A stretch of DNA of 64,000 nt from NCBI GenBank assembly GCA_963920765.1, contig OY987243.1:4216001-4280000 (forward strand), given 5' to 3'. Origin of the DNA: Ulota crispa (Eukaryota > Streptophyta > Bryopsida > Orthotrichales > Orthotrichaceae). Below are positions 12,143 through 21,778 of the stretch, in pieces (positions within the stretch are counted from its first letter, which is position 1; the number at the start of each line of letters is the position of its first letter). Made by a program: the position numbers and the translations under genes. The notes under the pieces are model-generated. The model was not told the DNA's origin. It searched no databases and was given only the letters and a program-made list of their open reading frames with translations.

Positions 12143-12469
12143 AAGCATGCCATTGCTGACATTGAGCAAGAGTTTTGTGCCCTCAAGGTTGCCTATTTGA
12201 GTGAATCGGCTTTGATTGTACCATTGGATGGTTGCAACAATATTGCAACTTTGTTCCAAGAAGCTTGAAAGATTGTTGAAGGCTGCTTTGAGTCACTATG
12301 TAACTTTTGTGGCGGCATAGCTACCATGTTCTTTAAAATGGTCAGAGTTGAATTCAACTTCTCTATTCTTAAACTTTTGAAGGATGATCATCGTAAATTG
12401 ACAACTGGCCTCTCGTTTGAAGGGGTGTTATAGTGTAAGCAGTTCCATGCCTTGTCACAATTAATTTGA
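12143..12469 (+). pseudogene. Transposase C-terminal remnant (hAT-like)
   Basis: Read in a single frame, this stretch gives about 41 residues (KHAIADIEQEFCAL...), a TGA stop at 12266-12268, then about 54 residues including NFCGGIATMF and KLLKDDHRKL..LSFEGVL, a TAG stop at 12431-12433, and finally CKQFHALSQLI before TGA. The order FCGG-A, V-FS-LK, KDDHR, L..LSFEG-L, CKQ is what I recall from the C-terminal end of transposase-like proteins repeated in rust and oomycete genomes. That recollection is from memory, not from a search. It has no start codon, lacks the catalytic core, and its upstream side is cut by the CACTA hairpin, so it cannot be functional. It lies within an element flanked by 8-bp duplications, consistent with hAT origin. 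Confidence 0.55.
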
Positions 12470-12621
12470 TATCAAATATATGCGCAATAAAGATAAGTTT
12501 GTTAATTTATGACAAAACACAAATTAACTTTCATGATGTGCATAAATTAGCTTAATTTGTTAATTTATGACAATATGTAAATTAGAGAGGGGCCTTACCC
12601 CCTTAGGTGTTTAGGCGCTAG

Positions 12622-14064
12622 ATTATGAACCAAGGATTGTAGTTTTTTTAATTTTTGGATGTTTGGCCAATAGGAAAGTCTTGCAATAGCCAATAAGTTT
12701 TTGATCACATTGGCATGGTTAAATTCCAAAAAACTGCACCGTATCTAAAAAAACTTAAACTTAAATTGTTTTCTTCCAAAATTACATTACAATCTACAGT
12801 TGAAGTAATTTGTTAAGGATTTTTTTTTTTGAAAAATAATATACCATATATTGTATTTTACACTCGGAATTAATGATGATCTTGCACTTAGCACCCATAC
12901 TTGTTGAAAAAGAAAAAGAAATAATCATATTCAGAAATATAATTTTATGGGAATAATGGGCCAAAAAGGCAAAAATAATCTCGAGAGCAAAATATAGCAT
13001 GCAAATATTTTTCAAAAACCACATGTCCTTGTGCAAAACAATTGTAATTATTGCGCCTAGGTTCGCTTTGATGTTTATGACTTCCAACATGTCCTAATCG
13101 TGTTGGTTCAAATTGTGAATAAGTTCCAAGAGTCAAGGTCAAAATTTGTAATTAGATTTAACTTCTCAAAAGACATGACACTTTTTCTAAGCTCAAAACT
13201 TGAATTCACTATAAGGTCTATTTGTGACCTTAGGAAGGTTGTTAGATTTCATGAATATAGAGTTATTTGTTTATAAAACATATTCTTTTTGGGATATTCA
13301 ATTTCATCTCATGAAATTGAAATCTCGACAGCTTTACTTGATCTCCTTCATTCTTTCTCGTTTAGGAATTTCAAAATTTGTATTTCTAACCTCACCTCCT
13401 AAATAAGAAGGTCTTTGAACAAATGTAATATCTCCATACTTTTATTTTTGTAAAGGCCAATAATTGCTCTAGAGGTTGTAAGATAAACTTTCCAACTGTG
13501 GACATTTCTCCCATTGTGGGCAATGCAAATATAAACCCATTTTAGCCAAAACGACAAAATGAAAATTGGGGCCCAATCTTCAACATACTTTGTTCAAAAT
13601 GAGAGTTGTTTTGACTGTTTAGGAACTCGCGTTTATTACATTGCAGGAAATTATGTGTTCAAAATAGGCATCCATGTTTATGTATTGCCTTGGTTATTTG
13701 GGTTGTTGCCACTTTTGTAAAGGATTTCCCACTTGACCTCAATGGACAAACAAAGCAACCGAGCTAGATTGTCATTAGGATCCATGATGAACATTGGTAT
13801 TATCTATTATGCACATTCATAAGTAGTGCCATATGTACTTTTATGGTGTTGAGGAGACACCCAATGTCCTTCATAGGTCACAAGAGCTACAACATTTTTA
13901 CAAATTCAATAAATGATGTCATGCACATTCAATACCGAGTTCAATACTAATTTCACCTCTTCCTTACATTAAATTAAAAATGTATTGTTACCGTATTTAT
14001 CACACATTTTAGACTTCAATTTAACGTGTCAAACTAACAACTGAGTTTGCTTCAAACTACCTAA
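12622..14064. other. Unassigned AT-rich DNA
   Basis: About 1.4 kb with no recognised element or gene. A 98-residue open frame on the minus strand (12794-13090) is hydrophobic and low in complexity, and has no motif I can name. Confidence 0.4.
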
Positions 14065-14481
14065 GGGCATCCCCAATGCAGCCTCAAGAGAGGCAAGCAA
14101 AGGCTTGTGCAGTGCTTTAAACCGGACTTGAGCAAAAACATGGGCTCCATTGCAGCAATTAAACCATACTACATTTTTCAAGGTTCCCCACATAAGAGCC
14201 CCTCCCTTGCATTTATTCACTATTTGGGGAGTCCTGCGTACCATTCCAGTTTTGACTCTGACGCAATTTCAGACAATTTCAGAAATTTCTGACACTAATC
14301 TCCTCTCATAAGCACCTAAAAAGGCTTGAACCATTAAAATACTGTGTTTAGTGAGTGCCACCAAGTATGTGCATTGGGAGGTGGTGGATTGGGAAATGGC
14401 CCTACTCTATAAGAGAGCCGAAGTCAAACACAAGCTGACAAATTTTCTAGAGCCTATTTCCTGACTAGATTGGGAATGCCC
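14065..14481. mobile_element. GGGCATCCCC element with TAA duplication
   Basis: GGGCATCCCCAATGCAG at the left and ATTGGGAATGCCC at the right, flanked by TAA on both sides (14062-14064, 14482-14484). A 3-base TAA/TTA target is characteristic of PIF/Harbinger elements. At 417 bp and non-coding it is a miniature element, somewhat GC-richer than its flanks. Confidence 0.8.
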
Positions 14482-15393
14482 TAAGTGCCCAAAATTTGAT
14501 GACCTCTATTCCAAGGGTGTCCCTCTCCCCTCTCCCTTAAACTAAGCTCAGCTTAATGTAACGACCTCTTAACTAAGTAAATAATTGCTTGTTACATATG
14601 ATTGTCTACAATTATAAGGTAAGTATTGAATTGAATTCCATTTACTTTTTCTGAGGATACTGATGATAATAAGGACATAAACTCATCTCAGAGTGGTTCA
14701 TTCATCGTGTCCCTTTCTTGCCTTTGTCTTCAGAAGGGGCATGATGCAGAATTTGTCCTTGGAATGACAGCATTTTGATGATTCCCCCAGGTAAATGAGT
14801 CTTTTGCCTGCCCTGCCTTGCCTACGCATAGCCTTCCCCTTCCTCTATACCAATTAGTGCTCACAATTGTCTCAGAAATTCTCCAAAGCTTTATATCAAC
14901 ACTTTTGAAAAGCTTTAAAAAGTGTAAACACCAGTGTCAAATATGAAACTTTGGCACACTTTTATACAAGTACTTTTGAAAAGCTCTAAAAGAATGTGTT
15001 GAATGTAAATTTTCAACACATGCCTCAATTTGTGACTGGCTATCTAGAAGAATTAGGTGAAAAACCTATGAAAATGGTTAAATCCCTCCCCAAACAAACA
15101 CAAGGTTAGTCAAAATTTGGATGAAAAATATTAATATTAGTAAATTTTGTGGATGGATTTGCACAAGTTGTTGATTTTATCTGTTCCTATCCAATTTTTT
15201 CAAAATTTCCTTACCTACTTGCATTGTTGGGTGCTTGTGCTTGTTGTGCAACTAACAAAAAAATAAAATTTAACGGTTGGTGTTTAAGGTAGTTGGCTTT
15301 AAAAGCAACCATGTTCTAAATATGTTCCGTATTTTGGAATAAGCGACACATTCCTTCAAATATCTATTACAGTTATTAATGAGTTAGGTAGGC
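14482..15393. other. Unassigned DNA
   Basis: No gene recognised. The phrases 'acacttttgaaaagcttta' (about 14899) and 'tacttttgaaaagctcta' (about 14970) form an imperfect direct repeat about 70 bases apart. Confidence 0.4.
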
Positions 15394-15639
15394 TTAACCC
15401 CTAAAGGAAGTTGTTGTTTTGTATATACTCTCATGTGTTGTATACAGATGGGATATTTGGGTAGTACGTGAAGCCTATTGAAGATGTAAATTTTAAGCTA
15501 ATTCACAAATATATTACCAATCAACTAGGATTTTTTGGGATTGTTTGGTATTCATCATAAAGCCATTTCCTTAAGTATTAAATGGTCCTAGTATAAATAC
15601 AGCCCACACTTACGGTAGGCAACATCCTTTAGGGGTAAT
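15394..15639. mobile_element. TTAA element, very short copy
   Basis: TTAA-CCCCTAAAGGAAGTTG at the left and CAACATCCTTTAGGGG-TAAT at the right. The terminal 15-17 bases are inverted repeats and only about 245 bp lie between. One of the smallest members. Confidence 0.7.
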
Positions 15640-17220
15640 GGTCGCTTTTAGAGCCGACTACCTTACCCACTTGAGCTAATTCTAATAACCATATTTGAGA
15701 GCGTAGATGCCCAGGACACAGGGTTTTCGATTTTAGCCCATCCCCTTCCCAAGAGCATGGCATCCCAGATTTTTAAATACGAAGGCTGGCGTATCGTTGT
15801 CTGGCCAACTCGACCGGAGTACCAGGCTTCAGATACTGCAGCCCCGACGTGACACCCCCAGTCCCCCACTTCAACACACTACTTTTGCTTGAACGCACAA
15901 GCCACATTTCCTAGTGTTTATTTTTTCCCACTACCTTAAAAAAATAACCTGCTTGCCACCCAAACAAAATAAGTAGAAATAAGAAGGAAAAGGCGGTGGT
16001 GAAGTTACAAGAACAAACACATAAACGTCGTTTTAACAAAATACTTTGCATTTTTGGTTGTCCTTATACTTGTGAAAGTAATGATGGTAATTGCTGAGTA
16101 TTGTTGCATTGTGTAATGTCATGACAAAAATTGCTGAGTGGTGTCAAGTTGCATATAATTATTTCTTTCTTAGGAAGAACATGTGGCAATATTTTGTTCA
16201 AGCAATATTTACTCATGCTAAGGATTTCACACACGGGCAATCTCACATTTGCGCTACTAGTTGCTGGAGCTCTGCCCTCGCTCATGGTGTTTTAAATATG
16301 AGAATGCATTTGTATGAGACCCTTACCCTACACTTTCCAGGACTAGTGGGAGTGGTGAATGCTATATCTTGGTTTCTCTTGGTTGCAGTGAAACTGCTAT
16401 TCACAGTTTATTATCTTTTGGTACAAGAGACGTTGATTTACAAAAGACCCAATATTCCTACATTGTTTGCATTTAGTGTAAATTGGAACTCTAATGTGGT
16501 GGATAGAATTCTACAAGCAAGGTGAAGTTTGCACTACTTTTCAAGTTTCAAATGTGCATGTCCTAGTTCAATGCCATATTCAAGTGTGTTGCATTGTAAA
16601 GGACCAAAAAATTAACTTTATTACAATATTTGATTGTTTTGCCAGAAACAGATGTCGAAACTTGGCTCCCATGTTGGGTTTTCTTGTTTGTTACATCCCC
16701 TTCTAAAGCAAAGTCTCATGTGTTTGCACCAGAATTACAAATAATAATGTTGCCATGTACCCATTACATAGTGAACTTAGATGTAGGACTTACAACATGG
16801 TGTGAAAATGTAAGCCCAATCTTCAACCTCTCAAATAATCAGATTTCAATCAATTCAGATTTTCAGGATTCAAGTGAACTTGGGACAAGGGATGAAACAT
16901 GCTCCTCTGTCTCATGTATTTTGTGATACAGGGGGCCGTGAGGGGATGAAGAGGGTACATCAGAGTTGTGAAACTGGTGTAGTTTTGTAGGAATTATGCA
17001 GAGGATAAGTAGTGTGGGTGCGGGGTAAAGGGGGAGGGTGGGTGAAGGACCTCTGTAGGGCAGTAGGAGTAGGTCAGGTAAAAGCTTTAAAAAGGACACA
17101 CTAACCCATTTCCATCAGCAGCAGCTCTCATGGTCAGGCCCATGGTCTCTCTCACAGCAAGTCTTGCATTATAATGTTGTCCTTTCACCTCACAATGTGG
17201 TTTATTTGCACCGCCTTTTT
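15640..17220. other. Unassigned DNA with a 144-codon open frame
   Basis: The open frame 16091-16525 (+) is one of the two longest in the window (the other, 146 codons, is a low-complexity frame at 29166), followed by overlapping frames to 16926. Its translation (MLSIVALCNVMTKIAEWCQV...) has no motif I recognise, no homologous copy in the window, and composition like the flanks. A purine-rich tract lies at about 16930-17090. No repeat family was recognised, so this could be old unique DNA or a gene relic. Confidence 0.3.
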
Positions 17221-17240
17221 TCACTTTTTACCTTGACTCA

Positions 17241-17399
17241 TTCTCAACCCATTCTTAACCCATGTTAACTATGCTTAACCTCTTCTTGAACCTTAACCAT
17301 TCTCAATCCATGCTGAACCCATCTGAACCCATCTTTACCCACTCTTGATCCATAGTTAACCCCTGCTTAACCCCTTCTTAACCCCTTTGTAAAGCATTC
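17241..17399. repeat. TTAACCC-rich degenerate minisatellite, left part
   Basis: Units of about 10-12 bases of the form ATTCTTAACCC / CATGCTGAACCC repeat down this stretch. It resumes after 18196 and is split by a TTAA element. Confidence 0.8.
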
Positions 17400-18195
17400 T
17401 TAACCCTTGAGCGCCCCAGCGCCTCAAATTGGGGCGCCCAAAATCAAACTTTTGTAAAGAATCTTGTCCACATTATAGGTACTGGTTGGGAATTGTACTT
17501 GGGTTTAGGGTACAGTACTAATCTCATGCCACATAGTGGATGATGGGATTTTTCCACTTGTACAAGCACGGATTGTGCTAGTCAAGTATGACAATAATGC
17601 GCCAAAATGTCATTTTGTGCGGTTTAGGGTTTGGACGCAAGGATAGAGACCACCAAATATTGTTGGTTCCATACCATAAGGGGTGTTTTGGCACGAGTAC
17701 ATTAGACTGCAGAAGGGTTTTGCAATTATACCGCCAAGAGTCGTGCCCTTGTGGAGGTCAAGGCAGTACCTATCCCTGTCTATCGTCCACCATGTCGTAT
17801 GAGCCTTGCAACTTCAGGCCTCTCAAAAAGCAACTTGTGGATGTCAGTACATCACCAAATTTGGCAGTAAGTGAGATACTTGTAAATTGCACCCATTGCC
17901 TAAATTTCATCAAAAAGAGCCTCCTTTGAGACATGAATTTTTGCGTCCAAAGCCACAAACCTCCCCAAAAATTGCTGGTTGCCACCTAGTCAATTGTACT
18001 TTGACTATTATAATTTACAGAATGGTGCAGTCAAAAGTTTTGCAAATTTTGGTTGAGTGCATCAAGCATCTTTTTTGCTATTTCAATAGTGAATCCTCCC
18101 CGCTCTAAGTTCCCAACTCGAGGCGTACAATATTTTCAAGCATGATCACTCCTAGCCTCATTTTCTCATTTTCACTCCGAGGGCTCAGAGGTTAA
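17400..18195. mobile_element. TTAA element, subfamily S8
   Basis: TTAA-CCCTTGAGCGCCCC (TTAA 17400-17403) and GAGGGCTCAGAGG-TTAA (TTAA 18192-18195). Both flanks are the same minisatellite, so the element inserted at one of its TTAA sites. A 113-codon frame inside (17588-17929) has no sister support and is probably chance. Confidence 0.75.
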
Positions 18196-18317
18196 CTCAC
18201 CCATTTTTGAACCATTCGTAACCCATTTGTGAACCTTTTGTAATCCATTTGTGAACCATTCGTAATCCATTTGTGAACCATTTGTAACCCATTTTCTAAC
18301 CCATTTGCAACAAGTTT
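18196..18317. repeat. TTAACCC-type minisatellite, right part
   Basis: Units such as CATTTGTGAACCATTCGTAAC repeat about eight times. This is a continuation of the array at 17241-17399. Confidence 0.8.
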
Positions 18318-19196
18318 TTAAACCCTAAAGGCCCAAGCCCTTCTTTTTTTGTGAAAGTCACTGAAAACTGCCACTTTTGGAGTGGGGAATAAGTAGAATG
18401 GTAGGAAATAAATTTTTTCTAGAAATCCAATTGTATGATCTTGTCCTAGACTATGGTAGGTTCTTGTGGGAAAAAAATCAGCTCATTCTAGATGTAAAGG
18501 AGTGAGATATTGACATCTGAAGTGAAAAACAAAGTTTTTTTCCTTGGTGCCCAAAAATTTCAAAAGCCTTTGATAGCTCCTATATTGAATCATACTTTGT
18601 AAAATCTTGCAATGCTGTAAGGCCATGAAATTTGCATATATACTAGACAAAATTGGAGGATTTATGTAAAATTCAGAAACCCAAATTACTTTGATCCAAA
18701 TGGTGAAAACCAAGGAATCTTAGTCTATTACAACTTGGGAAAAAAAAGAGTCAAAAAACAAATACACAAAGAGCTTAGAAAAGTAAAGCACCAAATTTTA
18801 CAAGGGGCAAAAGGGATGGAGGTTTGGGAGTCCCATACCTACCGGCAAACTAAAACTTCTCATAACTTTCACCTCATCAATCAAAACAGAGTGATTCAAA
18901 ACTTCCCACATATATAAAAATCTAGAGAACCAATTGCAGATTTTTATTTTTATTAAATGCAAAGAAAAAAAAAAGGGTTGTCCAATTTTGCCATGTTTTT
19001 CAGATATTCATGCGTAACTTCTTTAATAAATGTGGGAATGAAAAAAAAAAAAAAAAAAAAAAAAAAGCCCATGCAATCTTTGAATTTCTCATCTTTCATA
19101 AAAGTTTCAAAAAATCACACAAAGTAATGTAGCTGTAGGTACATGCCCAAAACCCCACTTGCCCCCCAAGGGACCACTTGGGCCTTTAGGGGTTAA
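18318..19196 (-). mobile_element. TTAA element, subfamily S1
   Basis: Left TTAA-ACCCTAAAGGCCCAAG and right GGGCCTTTAGGGG-TTAA (19193-19196). A near-identical inverted copy of 7167-8263, but it lacks about 220 bases corresponding to 7776-7998 of that copy (a stretch that includes the 122-bp insert). Poly-A run at about 19040-19066. Confidence 0.85.
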
Positions 19197-19510
19197 GAGC
19201 ATCTCCACTAGTGGCTATGGCTCGCTCAAAATGGATGATAAGTAGCCAGGCTCCTCTCAAAGGCCTCTCAAACTTTTTTATTTGGCAAGTCTAGCAAGCC
19301 ACTCTTCAAGCCACTCTTCATGCACTATTCACCTTAAGTTTAGTGAGCTTTATCCTCTACTTCCATAGATGAGTGGTCAACTGCTTATTTATGGGGTATG
19401 TTGGAGTGCAAGACCACCTTGTCAAAGAGCATGGATGGAGATTGAGAGTCTTCAGACTTGGCCAAACGAAATGAAAAACTTTGAGTGAGTCTCGACCGGT
19501 GGAGATGCTC
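19197..19510. mobile_element. GAGCATCTCC element with TAA duplication
   Basis: GAGCATCTCCACTAGTGG at the left and CCGGTGGAGATGCTC at the right, flanked by TAA (19194-19196 and 19511-19513). It starts exactly at the TTAA that ends the preceding S1 element. 314 bp, non-coding, Harbinger-like target. Confidence 0.8.
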
Positions 19511-19758
19511 TAAGCCATCAAATCCCATTAGCCCTTTATCACCATGCCCTATTTGTGTACAGTAATAATTGAAAGCTCGATCATAACGGGAAAAAAAATG
19601 AGTTGATATTGAGGACAACTGAAGGCTTAAAGTGGAAACATTTGTTTTAGTGATGCTTTATGTAAAGACCCAATGTATACCACCACAAAGAAATGAATAA
19701 ATTTGTAAATGAAGATTTTTTATTTTTTATTTTAAAAACATTTTTTTGCGTAACATTC

Positions 19759-20968
19759 TTAACCCCTAAACCACAAAAGTTTGTTCAATGTTTCTAAAAT
19801 TTGGAGAAAAGGTGCACACAATGAATACCTTTGTGGAGAAAAAAACAATCTTCAATCAGATACTTGAGTAAACAATTATGCTACTTAAAAGAATTTGGGC
19901 ACCTTGGGCATCTTCGGAGAATCTTATGCTAAACTTCTCATCAACTTCTGAAACTTGGCATATATGTTACTAATAAAATATAGTATACAATTATCAAAAA
20001 CAAATAAAAAAATGAGCTCACAAATCACAATTTAAGAGGAGTCAAACTTTGTTAACTATCTCCAGGTAGTTTTAAGAAAAAAGAGTTTCTTCTAACTTCA
20101 AGCCCTATTATCTTGTAATTCATGAATTTAGAGTTCTTGAAACTTTTTGCACATAAGGTAGGAACACCCATAAGCGTTAGTTTCAAGGTTCTAAACATGA
20201 CGGCCATTAATAGATATCTAGCAAATTATAGGATCCTATTAGCAACAGAAAAGTAATGAGTTTGCACTTTCAAATGTGTTATTTGGATATTGTGAGAATA
20301 AGTTGTGAATTTTTAAAGAGCAAACTGCCATTGTACCCATAACCAACACTAAGGTTTCATGTTCACATGTTGTACATCCTTGTAATTACGTCTATTTACT
20401 TCTACTGATTTTCCTAAATTTTAGAGGTGATGGTTATGGGGACACTAACGCTTACGGTTCCTACCTTAGTGCAAATGTTTTCCCTTAATTTTCATCGTAT
20501 GATTTTCAAATAAAATACTTCTTCATTGCACAAGAAATCATGAAAAAATGACTAGTGTATTGCCCATTCACTGAACCTCCTTGCAGGGCAGGGTGATTTA
20601 GAATAAGCTAGATTCCATATTTGCTTCTGAAATTTTTCATGAGTGAACCTAACATCATATACTTGTAAAGGGTCAAAAAAAGAATCAGTGTGGAGCAAAA
20701 AATTTACTTTAGGAGGGCTCAAAATTTGCTGACCTTGTTTTGCAAGAATAAAAAAAAGTTGTTTTTCTCACTTCAAACATTATAAACTTTCAATCTATGC
20801 GACTAATTGGGCTGAATTTTTTTTCACACATTGCCTTACTTGTATATTATACTTTTGTATGGTTGAAACTTGAAAAAAAGTTTTTATTTTGATTTTAAAT
20901 AAATCATCAAAAAATGGCAGTTTTGATCTTATTTTTCTCTGCAACACCCTTCGGGCTTCAGGGGTTAA
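19759..20968 (-). mobile_element. TTAA element, subfamily S4 (with insertion)
   Basis: TTAA-CCCCTAAACC at 19759 and CTTCGGGCTTCAGGGG-TTAA ending 20968. It runs opposite to 1014, 39782 and 44624. Without the insert at 20156-20466 it would be about 900 bp, like its sisters. Confidence 0.8.
20156..20466. mobile_element. AGGTAGGAA-type element nested in S4
   Basis: AGGTAGGAACACCCATAAGCG and CGCTTACGGTTCCTACCT are inverted ends, with TA on each side (20154-20155, 20467-20468). Three S4 sisters are uninterrupted here: near 1515, 40303 and 44915 they read through a single TA. That confirms a TA target duplication. Close relative of 30622-30910. Confidence 0.85.
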
Positions 20969-21471
20969 ACAATATATGAGAATAACCAGCATTTGATAAA
21001 GTGTCAGCCAATTGAAATTGAGAAAACATTGGTTGGGTTTAGAAAAGGTCAAATGCAAAAACAGATAAAAAGTTTGTCAAATTGGTAACCAACTAGTCAA
21101 GGGGGAAAACAGTGGATCTATTGCTCAAGTCATTTTAAAAAGCATTCTATTCTTGCTGGTTATTTATTACAACTAGTGGCAAATCTCTAGGGATTTTGTA
21201 GATTTTGGTGGGCATGAGTTTTCACGCACTTGTGTAGTTAGAGATTTAACCGTTCAAGGCTAGTCACCAGAAGAAATTGAAATTTCTTTGAACCCTGAAG
21301 TCCATGTTATGTTGATTTGATGTAATCCAAAATTTTCAATTTCAATCACAACTGCACTTGGGAGTTGAGACAAACCTTACCCTTCATATGGGGAAGGGGT
21401 CAGTCAAGTTCAATCCTGACAAGGTTGCAAACAAAAGGATACTTTCAAACTTAAATAAGAACCAATATTAA
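20969..21471. other. Unassigned spacer
   Basis: About 500 bases with no gene or paired element ends. Confidence 0.45.
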
Positions 21472-21778
21472 CACTACACCAAATATTGCATTTAGGTTGC
21501 CTTGACAATTAGGTTGTTTTACCACAGTAAGTTACTTCATGACTCATCACTTGGTCACTTGGAGGTGCATTCAACTCTTTAAATACTTGGATTTCACATG
21601 ATTTATGATTTGGAAGTTGTTAGTTTGTCTTTTTACAACTTCATTGTTGTTGACAAGCCCTTTAAAAACTATTTATTGTTGTAAATTTTGATGAAAATTA
21701 CTATAGCATCAGTATGTATTTATATAGTGCGGAATGTCAAGAAATTAGTGTGGGGCAACCTAAACACAATATTTAGTG
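21472..21778. mobile_element. CACTA-type miniature element
   Basis: CACTACACCAAATATTGC at the left and ACAATATTTAGTG at the right, and the match continues inward as TTTAGGTTGCC / GGCAACCTAAA. 307 bp, non-coding. Confidence 0.65.

Larger units (their letters stand above)
11831..12592 (+). mobile_element. Element with 8-bp target duplication (hAT-like)
   Basis: CCTTACCC stands on both sides (11823-11830 and 12593-12600). The ends are CCTCTCTAATT and AATTAGAGAGG, inverted. The sister S7 copy lacks this block. An 8-base duplication is the hallmark of the hAT superfamily, and the element holds a broken transposase tail (12143-12469), which fits. It is interrupted by a CACTA-type hairpin. Confidence 0.7.
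10500..12621 (+). mobile_element. TTAA element, subfamily S7, interrupted by four or more insertions
   Basis: Left TTAA-CCCATAAGCGCTCAATC (10500) and right GGTGTTTAGGCG-CTAG (ends 12621). The blocks 'TTTTTTGCAGGCTGCCCAA' (about 10545), 'ctccatcaaggagag' (about 11480) and 'CCCCCTTAGG' (about 12598) line up in order with the uninterrupted copy at 49083-49627. The intervening DNA is explained by the inserts listed at 10612, 11139, 11831 and 12012. Confidence 0.75.

Noticed and set aside
17588-17929. 113-codon frame as a gene
   Set aside because: It lies wholly inside an S8 TTAA element, and other S8 copies show no matching frame.
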